Of a stretch of 64,000 nucleotides of DNA, positions 7,280 through 15,414 are shown piece after piece (the stretch's first letter is position 1; the number at the start of each line of letters is the position of its first letter). Position numbers and translations under genes: made by a program. Location: positions 46,416-110,415 of the forward strand of contig NZ_JARXWB010000028.1 in NCBI RefSeq assembly GCF_029892425.1, read 5' to 3'. Source of the stretch: Bradyrhizobium sp. BR13661. Lineage in GTDB: Bacteria; Pseudomonadota; Alphaproteobacteria; Rhizobiales; Xanthobacteraceae. The notes under the pieces were generated by a model that was not told the DNA's origin, ran no database searches, and saw nothing but the letters and a program-made list of their open reading frames with translations.

Positions 7280-10002
7280 GCTTCGAGGTCAATGGCACCA
7301 GCTTTCCGCAAACGCCGCGCGCCGGCCAATGCCTGCGCACGTTCCTGCGCGAGCTCGGCCATTTCGGGGTGAAGAAGGGCTGCGACGCCGGCGATTGCGG
7401 CGCCTGCACCGTGCTGCTCGACGGCGAGCCCGTGCATAGCTGCCTGATCCCGGCATTTCGCGCCGAGGGGCGCGCCATCACGACGATCGAAGGTCTTGGC
7501 GATGAGCACGGCCCGCATCCGATGCAACAGGCCTTCCTCGAGGCGCAAGGATTCCAGTGCGGCTTCTGCACTGCCGGCATGATCCTGACCTGTGCCTCGC
7601 TGAACCAGGCCCAGCGCACCGACCTTGGCGCGGCGCTGAAGGGCAACATCTGCCGCTGCACTGGCTATCGCGCGATCGAGGACGCGATCCACGGCAAGAG
7701 CAATATCGAACAGGATGTCGAGGCTGGCGGCGCGTTCGGCCGCAGCCTGCCCGCGCCCGCGGGACCCGATGTCGTGCGCGGCAACGCGCGGTACACATTC
7801 GACACTGAGGTTGAAGGCGTGCTGCACATCAAGCTGCTGCGCGCGCCGCATGCGCATGCCAAGGTCGTCGCGATCGACCGATCGGCGGCGATGGCGGTGC
7901 CCGGCGTGCACGCGATCCTGACGCACGAGGACGCGCCGTCGGTGCTGATCTCGACGGCGCGGCATGAGAAGGACTGGATGGACCCCGAGGACACCCGCAT
8001 CCTCGACGACGTCGTCCGCTTCATTGGCCAGAAGGTCGCGGCGGTCGTTGCGGACAGCGAAGACGCTGCCGAGGAGGCCTGCCGCCGGCTGAAGGTCGAT
8101 TACGAGCTCCTGCCTGCGCTGATCGACCCCGAACAGGCGATGCTGCCGGGCGCGCCGCTCGTTCATCCCGATCGAACCAGCGCGAACCGCGTCGCCGACG
8201 CGCAGCGCAATCTCGTCGCGGAGATTCACGGCGAGTTCGGCGATGTCGCCTCGGCCCTCGCCACATCGGCGGCGACCTATGAGGCCACCTTTCACAGCCA
8301 CCGTGTGCAGCATGCGGCGCTGGAGACCCATGGCGGCCTCGCCTGGCTCGACGATGCAGGCGTGCTCAACGTCCGCACCTCGACGCAGGTGCCGTTCCTG
8401 ACCCGGCGCGCGCTCTCGGACATCTTCCAGCTGCCCATGGATAAGGTCCGCGTGTTCTGCGAGCGCGTCGGCGGCGGTTTTGGCAGCAAGCAGGAGATGT
8501 TCGTCGAGGATGTTCTGGCGCTCGCCGCGTTGAAGACGGGACGCCCCGTCAAGCTCGAGCTCACCCGCGAGGAACAGTTCATCGCGACCTCGACCCGGCA
8601 TCCGATGCGGGTCCACCTCAAGGCCGGTGCGGATGCCGACGGCAAGCTGACCGCACTGCAGCTCGACCTGCTCTCCAACACCGGCGCCTACGGCAATCAC
8701 GGCCCCTCCGTGATGTTCCACGCGGTGTCGGAGTCGATCGCGGTCTACAATTGTCCCAACAAGCGGGTCGACGGTCACGTCGTCTACACCAACACCGTGC
8801 CAGCCGGCGCGTTTCGCGGTTACGGCCTGCCGCAGGCGCTGATCGCGGTGGAGGCTGCGATCGACGAGCTGGCGAAGCAGCTCGGCATCAGCCCCTATGA
8901 CATGCGCCGCCGCAACATCGTCAGGCCCGGCGATCCCATGCTGTCGCCACCCGAGTCCGAATATCACGACGTGCTCTATGGCTCCTACGGGCTCGACCAG
9001 TGCATTGACCTCGTCGAGCGCGCCATGCAGGCCGATGCCCCGCAACCCGGGCTGTCGCCGGACTGGCTGACCGGCGAGGGCATCGCGCTGACCATGATCG
9101 ACACGGTGCCGCCCGCCGGTCACATCGCCGACGCCATGATCGCGCTGAACGACGATGGCGGCTTCGATCTCACCGTCGGCACCGCCGAATTCGGCAACGG
9201 CACCAGCACCGTGCACCGGCAGATCGCCGCGACAATCCTGGCGACCACCGTCGAGCGGATCCGGCTGCGCCAGTCCGACACCGCCCATGGCGGCCATGAC
9301 ACCGGCGCCTATGGCAGCACCGGCACTTTCGTGGCCGGCAAGGCGACTGAGGCCGCCGCCATGCAGCTTGCGACCGAGCTGAGGACAGCGGCGGCCGACG
9401 CATGGCTCTGCGATGCAGGGACTTGCGCGCTCGAGGGCGAGTTCGTCGTCAGCGGCGTGCGGCGGATGTCCTTCGCAGAGCTTGCCAGGCTCGCGCGCGA
9501 GACCGGTCGTCCGCTCACCGCGCGCGGCAATTCCGAGGGCACGCCGCGCTCGGTTGGCTTCAACGTGCAGGGTTTTCGCATCGCCGTGAACAAGGCCACG
9601 GGCGAGATCAGGATTCTCAGGAGCGTGCAGGCCGCCGATGCCGGCGTCGTCGCCAATCCCATGCAGTGCCGCGGCCAGGTCGAGGGCGGCGTCGCGCAGG
9701 CGCTTGGCGCGGCGCTCTATGAGGAGATGGTGATCGACGCTGATGGCCGCGTCACCAATCCGAAGTTTCGCGATTATCATCTCCCGTCCTTCGCGGACGT
9801 TCCGCGCACGGAGGTGCTGTTCGCCGAGACATCCGACACGATCGGGCCGCTGGGCGCGAAGTCGATGAGCGAGAGCCCCTATAATCCGGTCGCCGCAGCC
9901 CTCGGCAACGCCATCGCGGACGCCACCGGCATCCGCTTCACCGCGCCGCCGTTCAAACCGGACCGGCTGTTTCCGGCCCTGCACGAGAAATACGGCGACT
10001 AG
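7276..10002 (+). CDS. Xanthine dehydrogenase, fused 2Fe-2S and molybdopterin-binding subunits
   Basis: A 908-aa fusion of two subunits that are often separate. Residues 1-150 carry the plant-type [2Fe-2S] Cys set C36, C41, C44 and C56, then QCGFCTAGM and CRCTGYR for the second cluster. The rest is the Mo-cofactor subunit with GGGFGSKQ and AFRGYGLPQA. The catalytic Glu is E866 in GAKSMSE, where many xanthine dehydrogenases have KGVGE. The FAD domain is the separate upstream gene, so electron flow is Mo, FeS, FAD. Substrate could be another N-heterocycle, but the neighbours favour xanthine. Its stop overlaps that of the convergent gene. Confidence 0.88.
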   Translation: MSFEVNGTSFPQTPRAGQCLRTFLRELGHFGVKKGCDAGDCGACTVLLDGEPVHSCLIPAFRAEGRAITTIEGLGDEHGPHPMQQAFLEAQGFQCGFCTAGMILTCASLNQAQRTDLGAALKGNICRCTGYRAIEDAIHGKSNIEQDVEAGGAFGRSLPAPAGPDVVRGNARYTFDTEVEGVLHIKLLRAPHAHAKVVAIDRSAAMAVPGVHAILTHEDAPSVLISTARHEKDWMDPEDTRILDDVVRFIGQKVAAVVADSEDAAEEACRRLKVDYELLPALIDPEQAMLPGAPLVHPDRTSANRVADAQRNLVAEIHGEFGDVASALATSAATYEATFHSHRVQHAALETHGGLAWLDDAGVLNVRTSTQVPFLTRRALSDIFQLPMDKVRVFCERVGGGFGSKQEMFVEDVLALAALKTGRPVKLELTREEQFIATSTRHPMRVHLKAGADADGKLTALQLDLLSNTGAYGNHGPSVMFHAVSESIAVYNCPNKRVDGHVVYTNTVPAGAFRGYGLPQALIAVEAAIDELAKQLGISPYDMRRRNIVRPGDPMLSPPESEYHDVLYGSYGLDQCIDLVERAMQADAPQPGLSPDWLTGEGIALTMIDTVPPAGHIADAMIALNDDGGFDLTVGTAEFGNGTSTVHRQIAATILATTVERIRLRQSDTAHGGHDTGAYGSTGTFVAGKATEAAAMQLATELRTAAADAWLCDAGTCALEGEFVVSGVRRMSFAELARLARETGRPLTARGNSEGTPRSVGFNVQGFRIAVNKATGEIRILRSVQAADAGVVANPMQCRGQVEGGVAQALGAALYEEMVIDADGRVTNPKFRDYHLPSFADVPRTEVLFAETSDTIGPLGAKSMSESPYNPVAAALGNAIADATGIRFTAPPFKPDRLFPALHEKYGD

Positions 10003-10886
10003 CTCCCGCGATAGGTCGAATAGCTCCACGGCGTGACCAGCAGCGGCACGTGGTAGTGGCTCTCCGGCTCGCTGATCGCGAAGCGCAGCGGGATCTCGTC
10101 GAGGAACGGCGGATCGGACAGCGGCACGTTACGTTCGGAATAATATTTTGCGACGCTGAAGCGAAGCTCGTAGCGGCCGATCGGCAGGGGACGGCCACCG
10201 ATCAGCGGCTGGTCGGTGCGGCCATCCGCATTAGTGACGGTGCGCGCGATCACCCTGCTCTCTCCGAGCGCAGCGAGCTCGACCAGTTCCACCGGAATCC
10301 CCGGCGCAGGTTTGCCGGCGAGATTGTCCAGCACATGGGTCGAGAGCCGGCCGTGCACTTTCAGCTTGTCGTCGGCGATAACGAGCTGGTCGAGCCGCAG
10401 CGCCGAGATGCGGCCGATCTCCTCGATCGCACGGCGCGTCTCGGTCTTGGCGATATTGCGCAAGCGTGTCTCGAAGTCGCGCAGCACGGAATCCTTGGTG
10501 TGACGCCGTACGCAGACGATATAGGGGATGCCGAATTTTTCGCGGTAGGCGTTGTTGGCCCGCTCGAACGCGGCGAACTCGGCCTCCGACAACCGGTCGA
10601 GGCCGGCGCTGTTCTGCTCGTCGGTCGATTCCGCCGTCAGGCCGGCCGCGCGCTGGGTCTTGTTGGCGAGATCAGGATGCGCGCGGATCAGCGCCAGCTG
10701 CGCTTCAGGCTCGGCCGCCTGGATTGCCGCCACCAGCGCGGCATGCAGCTGGTTGATGCCGGCAAACGGACGGCGCGCCGCGATCTGCTCGGCGATCCAC
10801 GGCGAATATTCCACGACATTGGCGAGCGCGGCAACGAAGTCGGCTTGGCTTACGGCGTTGAGGTCGGCGAGCGAGATTTGCGACAT
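9999..10886 (-). CDS. Fusion: OHCU decarboxylase + 5-hydroxyisourate hydrolase
   Basis: Bifunctional ureide-pathway enzyme, 295 aa. The N-terminal ~165 residues match 2-oxo-4-hydroxy-4-carboxy-5-ureidoimidazoline decarboxylase (HPDLANK motif, catalytic His region). Residues ~172-295 match the transthyretin-like HIU hydrolase, with LSTHVLD near its start and the C-terminal signature YRGS. Together they turn 5-hydroxyisourate into (S)-allantoin, the two steps after urate oxidase, though in sequence order the domains are reversed relative to the pathway. The start at 10886 lies 7 nt after the upstream allantoinase stop; longer frames overlap that gene. Confidence 0.92.
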   Translation of the reverse strand: MSQISLADLNAVSQADFVAALANVVEYSPWIAEQIAARRPFAGINQLHAALVAAIQAAEPEAQLALIRAHPDLANKTQRAAGLTAESTDEQNSAGLDRLSEAEFAAFERANNAYREKFGIPYIVCVRRHTKDSVLRDFETRLRNIAKTETRRAIEEIGRISALRLDQLVIADDKLKVHGRLSTHVLDNLAGKPAPGIPVELVELAALGESRVIARTVTNADGRTDQPLIGGRPLPIGRYELRFSVAKYYSERNVPLSDPPFLDEIPLRFAISEPESHYHVPLLVTPWSYSTYRGS

Positions 10887-10893
10887 TGCGGCC

Positions 10894-11829
10894 TTATCCG
10901 ATCTCGAATGCATCGGCGGCAAGACCCGCATGCTTGTCGTGCCAATGCTGCGCGATCTGGAGGCGCGTCGGCACCCAGACGCGCTCATGCTTGCCGATGT
11001 AATCGAGGAAGCGGATCAGGCCGGCAGCCCGGCCGGGCCGACCGGCGAGACGGCAGTGCAGCCCCACCGACATCATCTTCGGCGCGGTCTCGCCTTCGGC
11101 ATAGAGCACGTCGAAGGCGTCCTTCAGATAGGTGTAGAACTGCTCGCCCTCGGCAAACCCTTGCGGGTTGATGAAGCGCATGTCGTTGGCGTCTAACGTG
11201 TAGGGAATGACGAGCTGCTTGCCGTTCGCGCCCTTGACCCAATAGGGCAGATCGTCGGCATAGGAGTCGCAGAGATAGAGGAAGCCGCCCTCCTCCATCA
11301 ACAGCCTGTTGGTGTTGATCGAGGAGCGTCCGGTGTACCAGCCGAGCGGCCGCGAACCGGTCGCCTCAGTGTGGACGCGGATCGCTTGCGCAATCTCGGC
11401 GCGCTCCTGCGCTTCCGTCATGTCCTTGTGCTCGATCCATTTCAGGCTGTGGCTCGCGATGTCCCAGCCGGCCTCCTTCATCGCAGCCACGATTTCCGGA
11501 TTGCGCTTCAGCGCGGTAGCGACACCGAACACGGTGGTCGGCCATTTGCGTTCGCTGAACATCCGCCACAGCCGCCAGAAGCCGGCGCGCGAGCCATATT
11601 CGAACATGGATTCGATATTGGCGTGGCGCTGGCCCGGCCAGGGCTGCGCGCCCAGCACGTCGGACAGGAACGCTTCCGAGGCGCGATCGCCATGCAGGAT
11701 ATTGTTCTCGCCGCCTTCCTCGAAATTGACGACGAACTGCACCGCGACCCGCGCATTCCCGGGCCATTGCGGATGCGGCGGATTGCGGCCGTAGCCGCGG
11801 AGATCGCGCGGGTAGCTGCTGTCAGTCAC
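10894..11829 (-). CDS. puuE: Allantoinase PuuE (polysaccharide deacetylase family)
   Basis: Cofactor-light allantoinase of the NodB/polysaccharide deacetylase fold, 311 aa, opening the allantoin ring to allantoate. PuuE hallmarks are the N-terminal RDLRGYGRNPPHPQWPG, FVVNFEEGGE and the EYGSRAGFWR segment. It begins with GTG at 11829, directly after the stop of the DUF3830 gene (TGAGTG), and is followed by the ureide fusion enzyme, giving a minus-strand DUF3830-puuE-uraD/H operon. Confidence 0.9.
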   Translation of the reverse strand: MTDSSYPRDLRGYGRNPPHPQWPGNARVAVQFVVNFEEGGENNILHGDRASEAFLSDVLGAQPWPGQRHANIESMFEYGSRAGFWRLWRMFSERKWPTTVFGVATALKRNPEIVAAMKEAGWDIASHSLKWIEHKDMTEAQERAEIAQAIRVHTEATGSRPLGWYTGRSSINTNRLLMEEGGFLYLCDSYADDLPYWVKGANGKQLVIPYTLDANDMRFINPQGFAEGEQFYTYLKDAFDVLYAEGETAPKMMSVGLHCRLAGRPGRAAGLIRFLDYIGKHERVWVPTRLQIAQHWHDKHAGLAADAFEIG

Positions 11830-12243
11830 TCAGACTTCCTCGAAGCGGATCGGCAGCGCGCCCTTCCAGAGCACGCTCTTGCCCAGCGTCGCCAGATTCT
11901 CCAGGCCCGAGGTCACGGTGATGAAATGATTGCCGGCGAGCTGGCCCATCTTGCTGGCGAAGTGCACGCCGCCATAGGCCATCAGGATCTCGGTCTCGCT
12001 GATGCCGCCGGGATAAAGGATGATCTGGCCGGGCGCGGGATAGCTGGTGTGGTTCTCGTAGCCGACGCCGAAATCGAGATCGCCGAGCGGCATCCAGACG
12101 CCCTCGCCGCTCCAGCGCACATGGATGATGTGGCTCTCGAACGGCAGCGCCTTGCGGAACGCCGCGACGGTCTTCGGCGCAGCCTCCTCTTCGAAGCGGG
12201 CATCGAAGGTGAAATCGCCGGCGCGGATAACGAGTTTGCTCAT
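11830..12243 (-). CDS. DUF3830 family protein (cyclophilin-like fold)
   Basis: A 137-aa protein recognised as DUF3830 from its layout: FxARFEEEAAPKTVAAFRKALP at the start, then HVRWSGEGVW and PGQIILYPGG, as in cyclophilin-like folds. The catalytic role of the family is not established. It is the first gene of the allantoinase operon and abuts puuE without a gap, so a role in purine or ureide turnover is a reasonable inference. The ATG at 12243 follows AGAGAGATGAG; much longer upstream frames run through the non-coding leader and are rejected. Confidence 0.8.
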   Translation of the reverse strand: MSKLVIRAGDFTFDARFEEEAAPKTVAAFRKALPFESHIIHVRWSGEGVWMPLGDLDFGVGYENHTSYPAPGQIILYPGGISETEILMAYGGVHFASKMGQLAGNHFITVTSGLENLATLGKSVLWKGALPIRFEEV

Positions 12244-12353
12244 CTCATCTCTCTGGATCGGGGGCCAAGGGATTGGAGGCCCCACGGGGAATTTGCAGCA
12301 AAGAGCATTCCAGCGGGCTTCGCGCAAGGGGCGCAAGAAGGGCGTAAGGCGCG

Positions 12354-12644
12354 TTACCTGCGATCGTAGGACCAGCCGAAAATGCCGCTCCGCCGCACCT
12401 CCGGCTCGGGCTCCGCTGCTGCGGCCGCAGCCGACGGCGGCGCCTCCTTCAGTTCCGCCTGCGGCGGCGGCGGGGGCGGCGCCGGCAGATTCTCGCATTT
12501 CATGGAATAGACTAGCTTGCCGTCCGCGGTGCGTCCGATCGGAGCGCAGGGGTCGGAATGCGCCGCCGCAGTTTTTGGAGCGGGTTTGACCTGCGCCACA
12601 ACAGGTGAGGCGATCAAAAGCAGGACCAGCAGATATTTCGACAT
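12354..12644 (-). CDS. Small exported Pro/Ala-rich protein
   Basis: A 96-aa protein with a clear signal peptide (MSKYLLVLLLIASPVVA), one likely disulfide pair (DPCAPIG...MKCENLP), a PAPPPPPP linker, an Ala/Glu stretch and the tail GWSYDRR. Function unknown. Earlier in-frame ATGs at 12668 and 12677 would only lengthen the signal peptide. It stands alone between the DUF3830 operon and a dispersed repeat. Confidence 0.65.
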   Translation of the reverse strand: MSKYLLVLLLIASPVVAQVKPAPKTAAAHSDPCAPIGRTADGKLVYSMKCENLPAPPPPPPQAELKEAPPSAAAAAAEPEPEVRRSGIFGWSYDRR

Positions 12645-12839
12645 CGTTGTCGCGCCTGAAACCTTCATTGCCCCCATTCAACCGGATTGCGCCGGTCAAG
12701 TCCATCCGGGCCCGGTGGGGTGATTGCCGAATATTTAGACGGCGATAGTGGCGGCCCGCTTCGCTTCTCTCGTTCGCATTTTGAATCGGAGACACGCCTT
12801 CACGCTCTCGCGGCTTCTTTCGCCCGAGCTTTGCTTGAT

Positions 12840-13330
12840 CTCGTGTCCCTCTTGAACCAAGAGGGCGCAGGGAAGACCGGGTGCCAACCTCGCACCCGCG
12901 GTCCGCTGCGCGAAAATGTAGCGCAGGAAAACCGCACAGCAGCATACAGGTGGTGCCGAACACTCGGCCTTCCCTGCGCAGTGGTTTGACGGCTTATGCC
13001 GTGCTCTCCCGGGAGCCGAATTCCTTCTGGCCTCCCTCGCCTCGCAGATTAGCGATGCACTTCACCCGGTTGGGCTCCCTGCACCTCTGCGACAGCTTGA
13101 CCGTAGCGACGACGGCCAGGACCACACGGTTTTGCCGTACGCTAGGGTTCGCTTGTTCACCGCAGTTTTCCCAGGCCTTGTCGACATACCTGAGAACCCG
13201 CAGGCGAGACGAACCTGACAGCGCCGTTCGTCAGCACGCGGTTTCGGGCTCACAGGGACTACCCGCCCTGCCCGCACCTCTCGCGCCCAACGCTGCCCGC
13301 GTCCACCGCAAGCCCGGCTCGCAATCAAGA
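12840..13330. repeat. Dispersed Bradyrhizobium-type repeat region, no real gene
   Basis: This stretch of nearly 500 nt reads as the dispersed element that in Rhizobiales genomes is often mis-annotated as small ORFs starting like NQEGAGKTGC and continuing HPAFPAQW-like (here RTLGLPCAVV). Frames open here on both strands, but none has a convincing start or family match. The boundaries are approximate and rest on memory of similar sequences, not on an alignment. Confidence 0.5.
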
Positions 13331-13470
13331 CGACTCGAGATCGCCCCTCAAGGATGAGCCGGGATGGGCGATACATACGCCATTTCCGAATTTCGGTAAA
13401 GTGGAATATTTCTGCGGGCGCGACTTGACAGCGCCCGCTGGTGTTTTGCCCCGACGGGTCACGGCAACGA

Positions 13471-13851
13471 TCAATACGGATCGTAGTAGTAACGCGGTCC
13501 GCCATAATAGCCGTAGCCGGGACCGGGGCCGTAATAGCGCGGGCCACCATAGTAGTAGTTGTCGTAATACTCCTGACGCCGGCTCTCGGCGATCGCGCCT
13601 CCGATCAGACCGGCGGCGAGGCCCATGAAGGCAAGGCCCGCCGGGCTCGGTCCGCGGCGATAATAGCGATGCCGTCGCGCGGCGCTGAAATCGGTCGCGT
13701 TGGATGAGCCCTGCCCTGCCATTGCGGCCTTGGCCGGCGTTGGGGACGCGGCGACCGCCGGCGACAGCGCCCCCGCGACCAGAGCGAGACCGGCGCATGC
13801 GGCCAGCGCAACCTTACGGCCAAGTCTCGAATTCAAAGGTCTGTCACTCAT
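13471..13851 (-). CDS. Exported Gly/Tyr-rich small protein
   Basis: A 126-aa protein with an N-terminal signal-like segment (ACAGLALVAGALSPAVAA), a short glycine-zipper-like hydrophobic stretch (FMGLAAGLIGGAIAE) and a C-terminal tail made almost only of Gly, Tyr, Pro and Arg (YYYGGPRYYGPGPGYG). Such tails are common in Rhizobiales surface or envelope proteins of unknown role. It stands alone. Confidence 0.65.
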   Translation of the reverse strand: MSDRPLNSRLGRKVALAACAGLALVAGALSPAVAASPTPAKAAMAGQGSSNATDFSAARRHRYYRRGPSPAGLAFMGLAAGLIGGAIAESRRQEYYDNYYYGGPRYYGPGPGYGYYGGPRYYYDPY

Positions 13852-13969
13852 CTTAGCTGTCCTCTGTTCTCGCCAATGAAGACATAGGGAAACGACATAT
13901 AATGCTTAGAGCAGCGGGATGGTTTCGCGATCGCGGCAATCCGCCACGCTTTGAGCGATCGTACGCCCA

Positions 13970-15283
13970 CTAGGCCCTGTAACTCCAGTACTTCCGCAGC
14001 GCATCGCCTGCCGCCTGGAGGTCGAAGCGCTGGTCAGGTGCGAGCTGCTGCACGATCAGACTGAACATATCGTTCAGGATCGAGCGCTTCTCGCCAAAAT
14101 AAGAATGGTGCAGGCCGACCAGGCTGGTGTCGACCCGTGAGGCATCGATCGTATCGACGCCGTCGACGATCGTCAGAGCATCGCCGGCCTCGCCCGCGCG
14201 GGGATAGCCATGCACGAATTTCGAGGCCAGCAGCGCGACGTCGCGGGAGGAGGCATAGAGCGTGACGCGCGTCGCGCATCCCTTGAACTTCGCTGCGAGC
14301 TGAACGAAGCGGTCGCGGTCGATGTCGGGCGCGGCAAAGATGATCTGACCAAGCTTGGCGGCGCCGGCCGGCAGCTGCCAGGACGCGGCGCGTTCGAGCG
14401 TGTTGATCACGGCGCGGTTGCCCATGCTGTGGGCGATGACGTGAACCTTGCCGGCGCCGATCTCGCCGAGCGCGAGCTGAAGAAATGCCTCGAAGTGATC
14501 GCGCGACCAGTCGATCGTGCTCTCGTCCACGGTGTATTGCTTCGCATCCGCCGCCGACGCCCAGCTGTACAGCAGCGTCCGGCCGCCGAATTTCAGATCC
14601 ACCGCAAGCTGGCCGGCCCGCCGCGCCGCGTCCTCGAACGACACGTTGTAGCCGTGCACGAAGACCAGAACGTCATGCAGGTCCGCTGCGGCGAGCGAGT
14701 CTGTCAGGCTGGCGACGAACGCGTCCCGATCAAGCGATCCCACGGTTTTAAGGATCACATGCTTTTCCGGATCGGCGGAGAATTCGAGCCGCCACCAGCT
14801 CGGACTGGTGAGTTCGCCGAGATCGCGGCCACGCGTGGGCACGCTGACCTCCGCGATCCCGAACGAAGGCATCCCGCGCGCGCCGCCAAAATAGCGCGCC
14901 GGCGTGTCGTCGCCGCGTGCGCGGTCGGTGCCGTAGAAGACGGGGATGGTGACGACGCCACTCGCTTCATCCGTGGTCGGACGAACGATGTCCGGGACCA
15001 CAAGCGGTGACACGCGGCCGCGCCGGGTGACGGTCTCGGCCACTGGCGAGGACATCTGCTCCATCACGCGCGCGACGAGTTCCATGGCCGGCGCCTCCCC
15101 GAGCAGGCGCACGATCAGCCTATCGAGCGCCCAGCGAAGCTTGTCCGGGTCTTCACCCTGGCCGGCGCGTCCAGCCAACTCCAGCAATTCGTCGCGGTAG
15201 GGCGGCCATTTATCGCCCAGCAGGTCCTTCAAGCGGGGCCCGAGGTCGAGCAAGGCAAGCAACAGGCGAAGCGTGTCCGACAT
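13970..15283 (-). CDS. DUF900-type alpha/beta hydrolase
   Basis: A 437-aa protein whose C-terminal ~300 residues match DUF900 esterase-like hydrolases: FYGTDRA at the domain start, VFVHGYNVSFEDA (oxyanion strand), nucleophile elbow AHSMGNRA, IIFAAPDIDRDRF with the acid and a C-terminal LHHSYFG supplying His. The N-terminal ~110 residues are a helical region without a recognised family. There is no signal peptide. Substrate unknown. It ends just short of a region without genes. Confidence 0.8.
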   Translation of the reverse strand: MSDTLRLLLALLDLGPRLKDLLGDKWPPYRDELLELAGRAGQGEDPDKLRWALDRLIVRLLGEAPAMELVARVMEQMSSPVAETVTRRGRVSPLVVPDIVRPTTDEASGVVTIPVFYGTDRARGDDTPARYFGGARGMPSFGIAEVSVPTRGRDLGELTSPSWWRLEFSADPEKHVILKTVGSLDRDAFVASLTDSLAAADLHDVLVFVHGYNVSFEDAARRAGQLAVDLKFGGRTLLYSWASAADAKQYTVDESTIDWSRDHFEAFLQLALGEIGAGKVHVIAHSMGNRAVINTLERAASWQLPAGAAKLGQIIFAAPDIDRDRFVQLAAKFKGCATRVTLYASSRDVALLASKFVHGYPRAGEAGDALTIVDGVDTIDASRVDTSLVGLHHSYFGEKRSILNDMFSLIVQQLAPDQRFDLQAAGDALRKYWSYRA

Positions 15284-15396
15284 CGCGCGGCCCTCGTCGC
15301 TGAACGCGGCCGGGCACTCGTCCGGCCGTCCGTGCCGAGCCTAGAGGTTGTGAACGATCTGGCAAGTCCGCTCTGCGTGCCAGCGTCAACTTGCCC

Positions 15397-15406
15397 GGGG
15401 GGGGGG
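15397..15406. repeat. Run of ten G residues
   Basis: A ten-G homopolymer lies between the DUF900 gene start and the ClC gene stop. It is outside any gene. Such tracts slip during replication and are prone to sequencing error. Confidence 0.6.
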
Positions 15407-15414
15407 TGGGCGAT

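Noticed and set aside
7192..10029. Very long open frame on the minus strand opposite the xanthine dehydrogenase genes
   Set aside because: It is a GC-driven antisense shadow: no family signature, Arg/Gly/Ala-rich composition, and it covers recognised genes on the plus strand.
12687..12989. Plus-strand ORF of about 100 codons
   Set aside because: Overlaps the dispersed repeat region; no start or family match.
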